From positions 1 to 64,000 of the forward strand of contig NZ_PUIV01000020.1 of assembly GCF_003113265.1 (NCBI RefSeq): 64,000 bases of DNA, given 5' to 3'. Positions 26,377 to 35,813 of this stretch are shown one piece after another. This stretch comes from Methylosinus sporium (GTDB lineage Bacteria; Pseudomonadota; Alphaproteobacteria; Rhizobiales; Beijerinckiaceae). The position numbers and the translations under genes are program-made. Numbering within the stretch: the stretch's first letter is position 1; the number at the start of each line of letters is the position of its first letter. The notes under the pieces were generated by a model. It saw nothing but the letters and a program-made list of their open reading frames with translations. It was not told the DNA's origin and did not search any database.

Positions 26377-26736
26377 TCACTTGCCGGTCGTCGCCTTTTG
26401 CAACGCGGCGCCGAGCTCCTTGGCCTGGCTCTGGATGGTCTCGACCTGGCTCTTCACATATTCCGCTTGCAGCTGGAGAACCTCCTGCGGGTCCTTGGCG
26501 CGGAGCAGCTTCTGGGCGAGGTCGAAAGCGGCGTTCACATTGGCTTCGGCGTAGCCGAGCGCCTTGGCGCTCACATCCTTGGCCCCGACCTGGAAGGTGG
26601 CGGTCGTCGTCTCGACAGAGCCGATCGCTTTATGCGCGGCTCCGGCGAATCCCTCGAACGCCTTGCGCGCCTGCTCGACGCTCTTCTCGGCGAAGTCGCG
26701 GACCTCGTTCGGTATCTGATAGATCGGATCGTTCAC
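26377..26736 (-). CDS. Phasin, polyhydroxyalkanoate granule protein
   Basis: 119 residues, typical for Phasin_2: an amphipathic helical protein with YQIPNEVRDFAEKSVEQAR near the start and QAEYVKSQVETIQSQAKEL near the end. It coats PHA granules in the cytoplasm. A near-palindrome upstream (26869-26883) could be a PhaR operator. It pairs with the following larger phasin-like gene. Confidence 0.88.
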   Translation of the reverse strand: MNDPIYQIPNEVRDFAEKSVEQARKAFEGFAGAAHKAIGSVETTTATFQVGAKDVSAKALGYAEANVNAAFDLAQKLLRAKDPQEVLQLQAEYVKSQVETIQSQAKELGAALQKATTGK

Positions 26737-27088
26737 GAATGCTTCCTTCTGGTCGGGTCGGCCCGAGGCCGCCCGTCGGCCGAAGAAGGGGCGCCGGCCG
26801 ACCGCCTGCGGCCGTTCTCGCGCATCGCGACAGGAACGGTACCGCCGATTCGAATATGGCTCAACTCATGCTGCATTGCAACATAATTATGGCCTCGAGG
26901 CGGCGCATCCGTTCATGATGAATCGTCGAAGCTTGTTAAAATGTCCGACGCCGCATAGACCAAGCCGCGCCGAACCTTTAAGTTTCTTTTAACCGATCCT
27001 TCACCTTCGATCGGCCGCGACGCGCGTTCCGCGCCGCTTTGTTCCGCGCCGTTCCGGCGCTTGTCGCGTCCGAAGAGGCGCTGTCGAT
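26737..27088. other. Intergenic region between divergent phasin and histidine kinase genes
   Basis: About 350 bases without a gene. An A/T-rich island at about 26845-26990 probably holds the phasin promoter and the near-palindrome described separately; GAAGAGG before 27089 is the ribosome binding site of the kinase. No other structure seen. Confidence 0.5.
26869..26883. promoter_or_regulatory. Possible PhaR operator upstream of phasin
   Basis: TGCTGCATTGCAACA is a near-perfect palindrome (one mismatch between arms) in an A/T-rich island 133 bases upstream of the phasin start. Alphaproteobacterial PhaR regulators bind TGC-rich palindromes before phasin genes. No second copy was found before the other PHA-related genes. 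Confidence 0.35.
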
Positions 27089-29785
27089 ATGAGCGAGCAC
27101 GACAGGCTGGGGATCGAGAGCGAGGCGGTCGCCGCGCGGATCAGCGCCGATCCGGCCTTCGCCGCGCTCGAAGCGTCCGGGGCGCCGATCATCGCGGCCG
27201 CCGGCGCGCCGCTTTCGGTCGTCTACGCCAATGAATCCGCCATCGCGATATTCGGCGGGGATATCGCCGCGCTGAGCGAACGTCTGTTCGGCGGCGAGGA
27301 GCCCGGCGCGCGCCGGCTCCGCGAGCTCGCCGGAGCGCAGAGCCACGCGGCGGCGCCGCGACTCGAGCGGCTGCGCTTTTCTTTCGGTCCGATCGCGCAG
27401 ACGGCGACGGTATTGTGCCGTGTCCTCGCCGGCGACAATGGATCGCCTCTTTTCCTCGTCGCAATGCTCGGAATGCGCTCCGCAGGGCAAGAGAGCACGG
27501 CTCCCGGCGTCGCCGCGGAAGCTGCCGCCTCTTCCGCGCCGAAGCCGGCCGCCGTGCCGGAGCCCGAGGCTCCACAACCGGCGCGTGTGGTGCGGCCGGA
27601 GCGCTTTCTCTGGCGTTCGGACGCCGACGGCCGGATTCTCGACGTCACTTCCGCCCTCGCCGAAATCGTCGGGCGGGAGAATGGCGACATCGCCGGTCGC
27701 CGGTTTCTCGATCTGGCCAGCGGGCTGCGGCTCGCCCCGGACGGCCGTCTCGCCGAGGCCTTCGCCTCGCATCGCTCCTGGAGCGGGGTCGAGCTCGACT
27801 GGCCGCTCGACGATCATTCGGCGCGCGTGCCGGTGACATTGGGCGCTCTGCCCGTCTTCGACGACGGGCGCTGTTTCGGCGGCTATCAGGGTTATGGCGT
27901 GCTGCATGTCGACCGGCTGCGCAAAGAACCGGAACGGGAGCCGGAGAAAGAATCGCCGCCGGCCGCGCTCGAGCCGCCGACCCTGGCGGTGGTCCAGGCC
28001 GAGGCCGAGGCCGAGCCGGCGCAGATCGCCGGCGGCGCCAAGGTCGTCGCGCTGCGCCCGTCGCCGCGGCTCGAGGAGGCGACCGCCTCCATCGGCGAGG
28101 CGCTGTCGGCGAGCGAGCGCACGGCCTTCGACGAGATCGCCCGCGCGCTCGCCGCCGCCGCGCAAAAACCCGCCAAAGGCTCGGTGCGCGACTTGTTCGA
28201 GACGATCGAGCAGGCGACGACCGGACAAGCCGCCGCGGCTCCGGCGGAGCCCGAGCCGGTCCACGAGCCCGAATCCGTCTGCGAGCCGTCGCCGTCGAAT
28301 GAGAATAACGTCCTTTCGCGCGCCGAGGCGCTGCTCGACCGCCTGCCCATAGGCGTGATGGTCGCGCGCGGGGCGGAGGTCCTCTACGCCAATCGCACGC
28401 TGCTCGATTATCTCGGCTATGGCGACGCTGCGGCGCTCGCCGGCGATGGCGGCGCCACTCGGCTCTTCGCCGGCCGCCGCCCGCCGACCGCGCCCGACGG
28501 AAGCGCGGGCGGCGTCCTCGAAGTGATCGATAGCGATGGCGAGCCGCTGGAGGCCGACGCGCGGCTGGAGCCGATCGAATGGGACGGCCTCGCCGCCACG
28601 CTCGTCACCTTGCGCAGCGCGCGCCCGGCTTCGGCCGCGCCCGTGTCGGCGCGAGCCGGCGCCTTACGCAAGGAGCTGGAGTCGCGTCGCCTGGAGGCGG
28701 AGGAGTTGCGCGCCACGCTGGACGCGGTGAGCGACGCCGTGGTGGTGGTGGACGCCGATGGACGTCTGCGCAGCGTCAACGCCGCTTTCGGCCGGCTCGT
28801 CGGCGGCGAGGCGCGCGTGCTGCTCGGCTCCGGCCTCGCCTCATTGTTCTGCGACGCCGATCAGGGCGCGGTCGCCGATTTCCTCCGCCGTCCCCCGACG
28901 CAAGAGGAGGGGCTTCAGCTCCCGCTCCAGGCGCATATGCGCATCGGCCAATTGCTCCCGGTGCAGCTGACCCTCGCGCCGCTCGGCCCGCCGCCCGAGC
29001 AGAGGCGCTGCGTCATTCTTCATGTCGTTCGTCGCCGCGGCTCGGACGACGAGCTCGAGGCCGCCCGCCGCGAGGCCGAGCGCGCCAGCGCCGCCAAGAC
29101 CGATTTTCTGGCCAAGGTCAGCCATGAGATCCGCACGCCGCTCAACGCCATCATCGGCTTCGCGGAGGTGATGATGGAGGAGCGCTTCGGCGCCCTCGGC
29201 AATGAGCGCTACAAGGAATATCTCAAGGACATCCACACCTCCGGCGAGCATGTGCTGAGCCTCGTCAATGATCTGCTCGACCTTTCGAAGATAGAGGCGG
29301 GCAAGTTCGAGCTCGACGTCGAGCGCATCGACGCCAACGCCGTGATCTCCGAATGTGTGTCGATCATGCAGCCGCAGGCGAACCGCAGCCGCGTGGTGAT
29401 CCGCCTGTCGCTGTGGCCGCGTTTGCCGCGCATCCTTGCCGACGGCAGGTCGCTGCGGCAGATATTGCTCAACCTTCTGTCCAATGCGGTGAAGTTCAAC
29501 GAGGCGGGCGGGCAGGTGATCGTGTCGAGCGCCTTGACCGACGCCGGCTATGTGGTGATCCGCGTGAAGGATACAGGGATCGGCATGTCGGAGAATGAGA
29601 TAGAGACGGCGCTCGAGCCGTTCCGACAGGTGGGCGCGTCGCGCGGCGGCACCGGCCTCGGCCTGCCGGTGACGAAAGCGCTGATCGAGGCCAATCGCGC
29701 CTCCTTCTCGATCAAGAGCCGCAAGAATCAGGGCACTTTGATCGAGGTCGCCTTTCCGCCGCCGCAGGTCCTCGCAGCGGAGTAG
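27089..29785 (+). CDS. PAS-domain sensor histidine kinase of the PleC/DivJ/PdhS group
   Basis: 898 residues. Several PAS-like domains (about 30-115, 165-270, 410-510 and 530-640) with Ala/Glu/Pro-rich linkers, no clear membrane segment, then HisKA with phospho-accepting His679 in [19 protein letters not shown] and a HATPase_c domain (N box [14 protein letters not shown]1 DTGIGMS, G2 GGTGLGLP). The HisKA/HATPase sequence closely resembles kinases that act on DivK-type regulators in alphaproteobacterial cell-cycle control. No response regulator is adjacent. GAAGAGG precedes the ATG. Confidence 0.85.
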   Translation: MSEHDRLGIESEAVAARISADPAFAALEASGAPIIAAAGAPLSVVYANESAIAIFGGDIAALSERLFGGEEPGARRLRELAGAQSHAAAPRLERLRFSFGPIAQTATVLCRVLAGDNGSPLFLVAMLGMRSAGQESTAPGVAAEAAASSAPKPAAVPEPEAPQPARVVRPERFLWRSDADGRILDVTSALAEIVGRENGDIAGRRFLDLASGLRLAPDGRLAEAFASHRSWSGVELDWPLDDHSARVPVTLGALPVFDDGRCFGGYQGYGVLHVDRLRKEPEREPEKESPPAALEPPTLAVVQAEAEAEPAQIAGGAKVVALRPSPRLEEATASIGEALSASERTAFDEIARALAAAAQKPAKGSVRDLFETIEQATTGQAAAAPAEPEPVHEPESVCEPSPSNENNVLSRAEALLDRLPIGVMVARGAEVLYANRTLLDYLGYGDAAALAGDGGATRLFAGRRPPTAPDGSAGGVLEVIDSDGEPLEADARLEPIEWDGLAATLVTLRSARPASAAPVSARAGALRKELESRRLEAEELRATLDAVSDAVVVVDADGRLRSVNAAFGRLVGGEARVLLGSGLASLFCDADQGAVADFLRRPPTQEEGLQLPLQAHMRIGQLLPVQLTLAPLGPPPEQRRCVILHVVRRRGSDDELEAARREAERASAAKTDFLAKVSHEIRTPLNAIIGFAEVMMEERFGALGNERYKEYLKDIHTSGEHVLSLVNDLLDLSKIEAGKFELDVERIDANAVISECVSIMQPQANRSRVVIRLSLWPRLPRILADGRSLRQILLNLLSNAVKFNEAGGQVIVSSALTDAGYVVIRVKDTGIGMSENEIETALEPFRQVGASRGGTGLGLPVTKALIEANRASFSIKSRKNQGTLIEVAFPPPQVLAAE

Positions 29786-29886
29786 AAGCGGCCGCGAGCG
29801 CCGCCGTCCTGAATTGATGAGGAGCATTTCGAAGCGCATCTCCGATCGGAGCAGATATCGCCGAGGTCGTGGCGCGCGGGAGCCCG

Positions 29887-30660
29887 GTGACAGTGACAAT
29901 CGATCTCAACGCCGATCTCGGAGAAGGATTCGGAGCCTGGCGCATGGGCGACGACGAGGCCATGCTCGATCTCGTCACCTCCGCCAATGTCGCCTGCGGC
30001 TATCACGCCGGCGATCCCGACATAATGGCGCGTTGCTTCACTCTGGCGAAGGCGCGCGGCGTCGCCATTGGCGCGCATGTGTCCTTTCCCGATCTCGCCG
30101 GCTTCGGCCGGCGCCGCATTCCCTATTCCGCCGCCGAGGTGGAGCGTCTCGTCGCCTATCAGATCGGCGCGGCGCAGGCGCTCGCGCTCTATAGCGGCCA
30201 TCGTCTCACTTATGTGAAATGCCATGGCGCGCTCGCCAATGTTGCGGAGGTCGAGCCGGAGATCGCGCTCGCCGTGGCGCGGGCGATGCGCGCCGTCGAC
30301 GCCGGCCTCACTCTGCTCGCCATCGCGCGCAGCGAGCAGGTGGCGGCGGCCGAACATGCGGGCGTTGCGATCGCCCATGAAGTCTTCGCCGATCGCGCCT
30401 ATCTCGACGATGGACGGCTGAAGTCGCGCAGCCAGAAGGGCGCGGTGATCGAGGACCCCGATTGGGCCGCGGCGCGCGCGGTCAACATGCTGAGCGAGCA
30501 GGCGATCGTGACCGAGAGCGGCAAGCGACTGCCGACGCCGATCGACTCCATCTGCGTGCATGGCGACACCGCCCACGCTGTCGAAATGACGCGGCGCCTG
30601 CGCGCGGCGCTGGAGCGCGCGGGCTATCAGTTGCTGCCCTTCGCGCCATCGCAGGCGTGA
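29887..30660 (+). CDS. pxpA: 5-oxoprolinase subunit A (LamB/YcsF family)
   Basis: About 257 residues from the GTG at 29887, which follows GGGAG and gives the usual start MTVTIDLNADLGEGFG; an in-frame GTG at 29869 is the alternative. With PxpB and PxpC it forms the prokaryotic ATP-dependent 5-oxoprolinase that opens 5-oxoproline to glutamate. Conserved segments: ANVACGYHAGDP, GAHVSFPD, VKCHGALAN, SICVHGDTAHAVE. pxpB starts 4 bases after its stop. Confidence 0.92.
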   Translation: MTVTIDLNADLGEGFGAWRMGDDEAMLDLVTSANVACGYHAGDPDIMARCFTLAKARGVAIGAHVSFPDLAGFGRRRIPYSAAEVERLVAYQIGAAQALALYSGHRLTYVKCHGALANVAEVEPEIALAVARAMRAVDAGLTLLAIARSEQVAAAEHAGVAIAHEVFADRAYLDDGRLKSRSQKGAVIEDPDWAAARAVNMLSEQAIVTESGKRLPTPIDSICVHGDTAHAVEMTRRLRAALERAGYQLLPFAPSQA

Positions 30661-30664
30661 GCTG

Positions 30665-31393
30665 ATGCGCTACGCCGCGCCGCGCTGTCTCGACGCCGGC
30701 GAGGCGGCGCTGGTGGTCGAGTTCGGCGACAGCGTCGATCCTGCGATCAACGCCGAGGCGCTGGCGTTGGACGCGGCTCTGCGCGCCGCGCCGCTCGCTG
30801 GAATCGTCGAGACGGTTCCGACCTATCGCTCGCTGATGATTCACTACGATCCGCTGGCGCTCACGCGCGCCGCGCTCGTCGCTCATGTCGAGGCGCTGGA
30901 GAGAGCGGCGCCGGCGCGCGCCGCTGCGAGCGTCCGCTGGATCATTCCCTGCTGCTACGCACCGCCGCATGGCGAGGATATCGCGGCGGCGGGCGAGGCG
31001 CTTTCGCTTTCGCCCAGCCAAGTCGCGGCGCTTCATTCGGGCTCCGACTATCGCGCCTACATGTATGGATTCGCGCCGGGCTGGTGCTATCTCGGCGGCC
31101 TGCCTTCGGCGCTGGCCGTTCCGCGCCGCGCCTCTCCGCGCGGGCCGACGCCGCGCGGCGCCGTGCTCATCGGCGGCGGCCTCTCGCTCATCGGCGCCGA
31201 TCCCATGCCGACCGGCTGGTATGTCCTCGGCCGCACGCCAGAGCGGATGTTCGCGCCGGAGCGCGATCCGTCCTTTTTCGTCGAGGTCGGCGATGCGCTG
31301 CGCTTCGAGCCGATCGACGAAGCGACATTTCGCGCGCTCGAGCAGAAGAGCGCCTGCGGCGAGATGATCGCGCGGCGCGAGACGATGACATGA
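30665..31393 (+). CDS. pxpB: 5-oxoprolinase subunit B (KipI/allophanate hydrolase subunit 1 family)
   Basis: 242 residues with the family core YMYGFAPGWCYLGGLP, then PRGAVLIGGG and GWYVLGRTP. It forms the heteromer with PxpC. The QTGIYP-type loop of the B. subtilis protein is replaced by LSLIGADPMPTGW, a variant common in alphaproteobacterial homologues. Its TGA overlaps the pxpC ATG (31390-31393). Confidence 0.92.
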   Translation: MRYAAPRCLDAGEAALVVEFGDSVDPAINAEALALDAALRAAPLAGIVETVPTYRSLMIHYDPLALTRAALVAHVEALERAAPARAAASVRWIIPCCYAPPHGEDIAAAGEALSLSPSQVAALHSGSDYRAYMYGFAPGWCYLGGLPSALAVPRRASPRGPTPRGAVLIGGGLSLIGADPMPTGWYVLGRTPERMFAPERDPSFFVEVGDALRFEPIDEATFRALEQKSACGEMIARRETMT

Positions 31394-32421
31394 GCGCGTG
31401 GCTGATTATTCGCGCGGCGGGGCCGGGCGTCACTGTGCAGGACGCCGGGCGGCGCGGCAGCCTGCGCTTCGGCGTGACGCCGGCCGGGCCGATGGACGCC
31501 CGCGCCTTCGCCGCCGCCAATCTCGCGGCGGGCGCCGCAATGGGCGCCGCGGCGATCGAGGTCTCGCTCGGCGGATTGGAGCTGACGGCGGAAGGCGAGA
31601 CGATCGGCCTCGCCATCGCCGGCGGCGAATTCGACATTCGCCTGGACGGCGCGCCGCTTCCCTTCGCTTGCGCTCTCGCGCTGGAGCCCGGCGCGCATCT
31701 CGTCATCCGCGCGGGGCGAGGTGGGGCCTGGTGCTATGTCGCAATCGCGGGCCGCATCGATCTGCCGCCGACGCTGGGCTCGCTCGCCACGCATACGCGC
31801 TCTTCCATGGGCGGCCTCGAGGGGCGGGGATTGCGCGCCGGCGATAGTCTGCCGCTCGCCGATCTCGCCGCGCCGCCGCGGGCATTGCTGGCGCTCGAGG
31901 CGTCTTGGCTCGCCGCCTCGGAGGAGCCGATCCGCGCCGTGCTCGGGCCGCAGGCGGATTATTTCACGCCAGAGGCGATCGACGAATTTCTGTCGGCGCG
32001 CTGGCGGGTCGGGCAGCGGAGCGATCGCATGGCCTATCGGCTGGAGGGCGCGCGCCTCGCTCACGCCAAAGGCCATGACATCGTCTCGGATGGGGTGGCG
32101 CTCGGCGCGATTCAGGTTCCGGGCGATGGCGCGCCGCTCGTGCTGATGGCGGATCGCCAGCCGACCGGCGGCTATCCGAAGATCGCCAATGTCATCGGCG
32201 CCGATATCGGCCGCTTCGCGCAGCGGCGGCCGGGCGAGGCCTTTTCCTTTGCCGCTGTGTCGATCGAGGAGGCCGTCGCGGCGCGGCGCGCGCAGAGCGA
32301 GGCGGTCGACGCGGGCGTGCGGCTCCGTCCCATGGGCGGGGAGATTTCGACGGAATTGCTGCTGTCCGCCAATTTGATCGGCGGCGTCGCCGACGCAAAT
32401 CTGCCTTTGGAGAAAGAGTAG
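31390..32421 (+). CDS. pxpC: 5-oxoprolinase subunit C (KipA/biotin-dependent carboxyltransferase family)
   Basis: 343 residues with the N-terminal signature GVTVQDAGRRGSLRFGVTPAGPMD, the RSSMGGLEGRGL loop and RMAYRLEGA followed by SDGVALGAIQVPGDGAPLVLMADRQPTGGYPKIA. It completes the PxpABC set. The ATGA overlap with pxpB indicates coupling. Confidence 0.93.
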   Translation: MSAWLIIRAAGPGVTVQDAGRRGSLRFGVTPAGPMDARAFAAANLAAGAAMGAAAIEVSLGGLELTAEGETIGLAIAGGEFDIRLDGAPLPFACALALEPGAHLVIRAGRGGAWCYVAIAGRIDLPPTLGSLATHTRSSMGGLEGRGLRAGDSLPLADLAAPPRALLALEASWLAASEEPIRAVLGPQADYFTPEAIDEFLSARWRVGQRSDRMAYRLEGARLAHAKGHDIVSDGVALGAIQVPGDGAPLVLMADRQPTGGYPKIANVIGADIGRFAQRRPGEAFSFAAVSIEEAVAARRAQSEAVDAGVRLRPMGGEISTELLLSANLIGGVADANLPLEKE

Positions 32422-32675
32422 GGTTCGCCCCTCCCGCGATAGCGCGATCGGATTCGCACATCATCAGGCGCTGCGGCCGTCCTGGCCGGGGCAGGATGTC
32501 GCGAGGGCCCTCGAGGCTGAGATAGAAGCGCCGCTTCCGACGCGCGTCTCATTCGTTCGGTCGGAGCGCCGGGCCTTTATCGCGCGCGCCATTGCGCGTA
32601 AATTCCAGACCTGCGCCGCCGCGGCGGCGAGAACGATAAAAAGCGGGCCGCGAGCGCGCGCAAAGGGAGAGCCAA
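32422..32675. other. Non-coding gap after pxpC
   Basis: 254 bases with no convincing gene; it ends in the leader and AAGGGAGA ribosome binding site of the small protein at 32676. Confidence 0.4.
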
Positions 32676-32810
32676 TTGTCCTATCTGCAGACGATCTGGG
32701 GCTATTTGTCGTGGAGCGACAAATGGGTCCTCGCCATCAATGTCTTTCTCGCCGTCATCTTCTTCGCCTCCTGGCGCAACAAGAAGCGCCGCCAGAAACA
32801 GGGCGAGTGA
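32676..32810 (+). CDS. 44-residue single-pass membrane microprotein
   Basis: A TTG start after AAGGGAGAGCCAA reads MSYLQTIWGYLSWSDKWV, then a hydrophobic helix (LAINVFLAVIFFASW, about residues 19-33) and a basic cytoplasmic tail NKKRRQKQGE before TGA. The strong ribosome binding site, one clean membrane helix and positive-inside tail support a real gene. The family is unknown to me. It is convergent with the glutathione transferase gene (6 bases apart). Confidence 0.55.
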   Translation: MSYLQTIWGYLSWSDKWVLAINVFLAVIFFASWRNKKRRQKQGE

Positions 32811-32816
32811 ACGCGC

Positions 32817-33521
32817 TCAGCCGCCGCGCAGGCTCGCCGCCGTCTGGCCGAAGAGGATTTTGCGCTCCTCCTCGGTGAAGCCGTCGCGCGGACGCGAAAC
32901 GGCCTCGCCCTTCGCATAGGCGCGCTCGACCGCCGGCCGCGCGCGCATCGTCTCGAACCAGCGTTTCACATTGGGAAAATCGTCGAGATTTTGTCCCTGC
33001 CGCTCATAGGGGACGATCCAAGGATAGGCGGCCATATCGGCGATGGAATAATCGTCGGCGATGTAGTCCCGTCCCGCGAGGCGCTTGTCCAGCACGCCAT
33101 AGAGGCGATTGGTCTCGTTCACATAGCGATCGATCGCGTAAGGAATCTTCTCCGGCGCGTAATTGCGGAAATGATGGTTCTGCCCGGCCATGGGACCGAG
33201 CCCGCCGACCTGCCAGAACAGCCATTCGAGCACGCGCGCGCGGCCGCGCAGATCGCTCGGCAGAAAGCGGCCCGTCTTCTCGGCGAGATAGACGAGTATG
33301 GCGCCGGATTCGAACAGCGACACGGCCGCGCCGCCATCGACCGGCGCATGATCGACGATCGCCGGCATTCGATTGTTCGGCGAGATGGCGAGAAAGGCGG
33401 GAGCAAATTGCTCGCCTTTGGAAATGTCCACCGGAACGATTTTATAGGCGAGCCCCGCCTCTTCGAGAAAGATCGTGATCTTATGGCCATTGGGCGTCGG
33501 CCAGTAGTGGAGGTCGATCAT
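32817..33521 (-). CDS. Glutathione S-transferase family protein (YfcG/YghU-like)
   Basis: 234 residues from ATG 33521 (MIDLHYWPTPNGHKITIFLEE). It has an N-terminal thioredoxin-like GST domain (1-85; PNG motif at the glutathione site as in disulfide-bond oxidoreductases of the YfcG group; FESGAILVYLAEK) and a C-terminal helical domain (YSIADMAAYPWI). Probably a cytoplasmic thiol or disulfide reductase. The frame upstream of 33521 has no family similarity. Confidence 0.88.
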   Translation of the reverse strand: MIDLHYWPTPNGHKITIFLEEAGLAYKIVPVDISKGEQFAPAFLAISPNNRMPAIVDHAPVDGGAAVSLFESGAILVYLAEKTGRFLPSDLRGRARVLEWLFWQVGGLGPMAGQNHHFRNYAPEKIPYAIDRYVNETNRLYGVLDKRLAGRDYIADDYSIADMAAYPWIVPYERQGQNLDDFPNVKRWFETMRARPAVERAYAKGEAVSRPRDGFTEEERKILFGQTAASLRGG

Positions 33522-33580
33522 GTCGCGGCTCCGTGTCGCGTGAGGGGAGCGAGTAGCGATCGCTCCGCCGCTATTTTCCA

Positions 33581-33615
33581 CTCGCTACTCGCTACTCGCT
33601 ATTCGCTATTCGCTC
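33581..33615. repeat. Heptamer tandem repeat (YTCGCTM) x5
   Basis: Five copies of a 7-base unit (CTCGCTA three times, TTCGCTA, TTCGCTC) lie at the 3' end of the histidine kinase gene; the kinase stop codon is in the third copy. A copy of AGCGAGTAGCG at 33548-33558 can pair with the repeat as an 11-bp stem. The same motif follows the stop of the DUF1499 gene at 60091. Confidence 0.7.
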
Positions 33616-34714
33616 TTCCCAACGGAATCGCGACATAGAATACCGATCCGAGCCCGGGCTGCGACGTCACCGACAGCCGCCAGCCATGGCGATCGGCGAT
33701 CGATTTGCAGATCGCGAGGCCGATGCCGGTGCCGGGATATTTGCCTTTGGGATGCAGGCGCTTGAACGGCTCGAAGACGAGATGCTCATATTTGCTCTCG
33801 AAGCCTATGCCATTATCGGCGAAGGAAACGACGATCTCGCGCTCGCTCTGCGTCGCCTGGATGACGACGTCCGGCGCGCAATCTGGCTTGCGATATTTGA
33901 GCGCATTGGAGACGATGTTATGCGTCAGCCGCGCGAATTGCGAGCGGTCGGCGCGAATGGGGACATGCGGCGCCTCGATGTGCAGGCGCGCGTTGGTTTC
34001 CGCGATCGTCTCGGAGAGATCGTTCACGGCGAGCTCTATCTCCTCGCGCAGATCGAGCTCCTGCACATTCTGCGCGTCATTGATCGCGCGCGAATAGGTG
34101 AGGAGGTCGTCGACGAGCTCGCGCGCGCGCAGAGCGGAGGAGCGCATGACGCTATTGGCGTAGCTCATGTCGGTCGCATTGGCGCTGGAGATCGCATGCT
34201 CGAGAATATCGGAGAAGGCGGCGATCTTGCGCAGCGGCTCCTGCAGATCATGCGAGGCGACATAGGCGAATTGCGCGAGCCGCTCATTGGCGCGCTCGAG
34301 CTCCGCCGCCCGTTGCGACAGCGCATTCTCGGCCTCTCGTCGCGCCGTGATGTCGAGCACTGTCGCCAGCACGATGGAGCCGGTCTCGCTCTCGATCGGC
34401 GTCAGCCCGATCTCGACCGGAAACTCGCTGCCGTCGCGGCGCGTCGCCTTGAGATCGCGGCCCACTCCCATCGGTCGCTTGCTCGGATGGGCGAAGAAGC
34501 TCCGCCGCAAGCTGGCGTGTGTCGCCCGCATATGCGCGGGGACGAGAATATCGATGGACTTGCCGACCAGTTCGTCGCTACGATAACCGAACATTCGCTC
34601 GGTCTCCGCGTTGACGAATTGGATGAGGCCGTCGGCGCTGCTGACGATCATGGCGGCGGGCGCCGATTCCACCGCCAGGCGAAAGTGGTCGTCGCCTATG
34701 CTGTCGAAACTCAT
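33599..34714 (-). CDS. PAS-domain sensor histidine kinase
   Basis: 371 residues from ATG 34714, preceded by GTGCGAGG. A PAS domain lies at about 9-125 with a PAC tail (ATRRDGSEFPVEIGLTPIE), a coiled coil at 126-148, HisKA with His155 in YVASHDLQEPLRKIAAF, and HATPase_c (N box NIVSNALKYRKP, DNGIGF, GTGIGLAICK). The HDLQEPLRK type is that of bacteriophytochrome-like kinases that work with small Rcp1-type regulators. Such a regulator is divergent at 34822. No membrane segment, so a cytoplasmic sensor. Confidence 0.9.
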   Translation of the reverse strand: MSFDSIGDDHFRLAVESAPAAMIVSSADGLIQFVNAETERMFGYRSDELVGKSIDILVPAHMRATHASLRRSFFAHPSKRPMGVGRDLKATRRDGSEFPVEIGLTPIESETGSIVLATVLDITARREAENALSQRAAELERANERLAQFAYVASHDLQEPLRKIAAFSDILEHAISSANATDMSYANSVMRSSALRARELVDDLLTYSRAINDAQNVQELDLREEIELAVNDLSETIAETNARLHIEAPHVPIRADRSQFARLTHNIVSNALKYRKPDCAPDVVIQATQSEREIVVSFADNGIGFESKYEHLVFEPFKRLHPKGKYPGTGIGLAICKSIADRHGWRLSVTSQPGLGSVFYVAIPLGRANSE

Positions 34715-34821
34715 CCTCGCACCCCTTTCGTGCGCATTCGCGGCGCTCGTCGGCTGCGCGCGGGGCGGCCGCATCCTATCTTAGAGGAAACAGCGTCGGA
34801 GAAACGAGCGCAATCGAGAAG

Positions 34822-35307
34822 ATGGGGATTGTGATGTCGGCTGTCGAGACGAAGAACCGGGCCTGCCGCGTTTTAATCATCGAGGACGATCAGGACGACG
34901 TCTTCTTGTTCAAGCGGGCGCTCGAATCCGTGCGTTCCATGCTGGAGCGCGACATAGAATGCGAGCAGGTGGACAATGGCCTCGATGCGATCTTTCTCGT
35001 CTCGCGCGAGGAGATCACGGACAAGCTTCCGGACGTGCTGGTGCTGGACCTCAACATGCCGCGGCTCGACGGGGTGAAGTTCCTCAAGTCGCTGCGCCGC
35101 TCGCTGCTGCTGAAGGACCTGCCGGTCTATGTGCTGACGACCTCGACCGCGCCGTCGATCCATGAGGAGGCGATGCGCGCCGGCGCCGACAAGGTCTTCG
35201 TCAAGCCCAATGACGCGGAGGCGCTGCTGGCGATCGCGCTGGAGATCGTGACCTCGGCGCTGGAGCGCCGCTCCGGCGGCGAGAACGCGACGCCGACGCT
35301 TCAGTAA
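34822..35307 (+). CDS. Single-domain response regulator (Rcp1-like)
   Basis: 161 residues, receiver domain only. Acidic pocket EDD at 21-23, phospho-acceptor Asp76 in DVLVLDLNMPRLDG, the switch Thr in VLTTSTAP and Lys in VKPND. The Rcp1-type layout (long beta-4/alpha-4 region, no output domain) matches partners of PAS/phytochrome kinases. The start may be ATG 34822 or the later ATG 34834. It is divergent from the kinase, and its last 7 bases overlap the convergent gene at 35301. Confidence 0.88.
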   Translation: MGIVMSAVETKNRACRVLIIEDDQDDVFLFKRALESVRSMLERDIECEQVDNGLDAIFLVSREEITDKLPDVLVLDLNMPRLDGVKFLKSLRRSLLLKDLPVYVLTTSTAPSIHEEAMRAGADKVFVKPNDAEALLAIALEIVTSALERRSGGENATPTLQ

Positions 35308-35669
35308 TACCAGAGGCCATTGTGCAGCCCGCGCGGCGACTGCGGCGGCGCCGGGCGCGGCGGCGGGGCGACGTCGTCGCCATAGCCATAGCCGCCACTC
35401 GGGGCGCCATAGGCGTAGGGCGCCTGTCCCGGGTAACCGCCCCCCGGATAATCGCCCGCATTCCGGTGACGGCTGCGCTGGCGCTCACGCTGCTCGGCGA
35501 GACGCTCGCGCGCCTCCCAGAGATCATGGCGGCGCTGTTCCTCGGCGGCCCGGGACTGTTGCGGGGCTGCGCTCTCCCGGGCGCGCGGGGCGCCGAAAGG
35601 CTCGGCCTCGGCGGCGGTCGCGAGCGCGACGCCGGCGACGATCGATGCGACGAGCAGGACTTTCGACAT
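35301..35669 (-). CDS. Small exported protein, Gln/Arg-rich then Tyr/Pro/Gly-rich
   Basis: 122 residues from ATG 35669. A signal peptide (MSKVLLVASIVAGVALATAAEA) is followed by a charged helix rich in Arg, Glu and Gln and a C-terminal tail of Gly/Tyr/Pro (GGYPGQAPYAYGAPSGGYGYG). No domain recognised; a periplasmic or surface structural role is possible. Its end overlaps the response regulator end by 7 bases. Confidence 0.6.
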   Translation of the reverse strand: MSKVLLVASIVAGVALATAAEAEPFGAPRARESAAPQQSRAAEEQRRHDLWEARERLAEQRERQRSRHRNAGDYPGGGYPGQAPYAYGAPSGGYGYGDDVAPPPRPAPPQSPRGLHNGLWYY

Positions 35670-35813
35670 GGAGCGGCTCCGATCATGAATCGAAGCGCAG
35701 TCTAGACCATGGCGCCGCCGATCGTCCGCGCCGCGCGCGGATGTGGTTAAGCGCGCCTCTCGCTCGCCGGCGCACCGCAAGATTTTTTCAATTTTTGTGG
35801 ATAGTCGCCGAGC

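Noticed and set aside
33581-33615. CRISPR-like array
   Set aside because: Units are only 7 bases with no spacers; no cas genes in the window.
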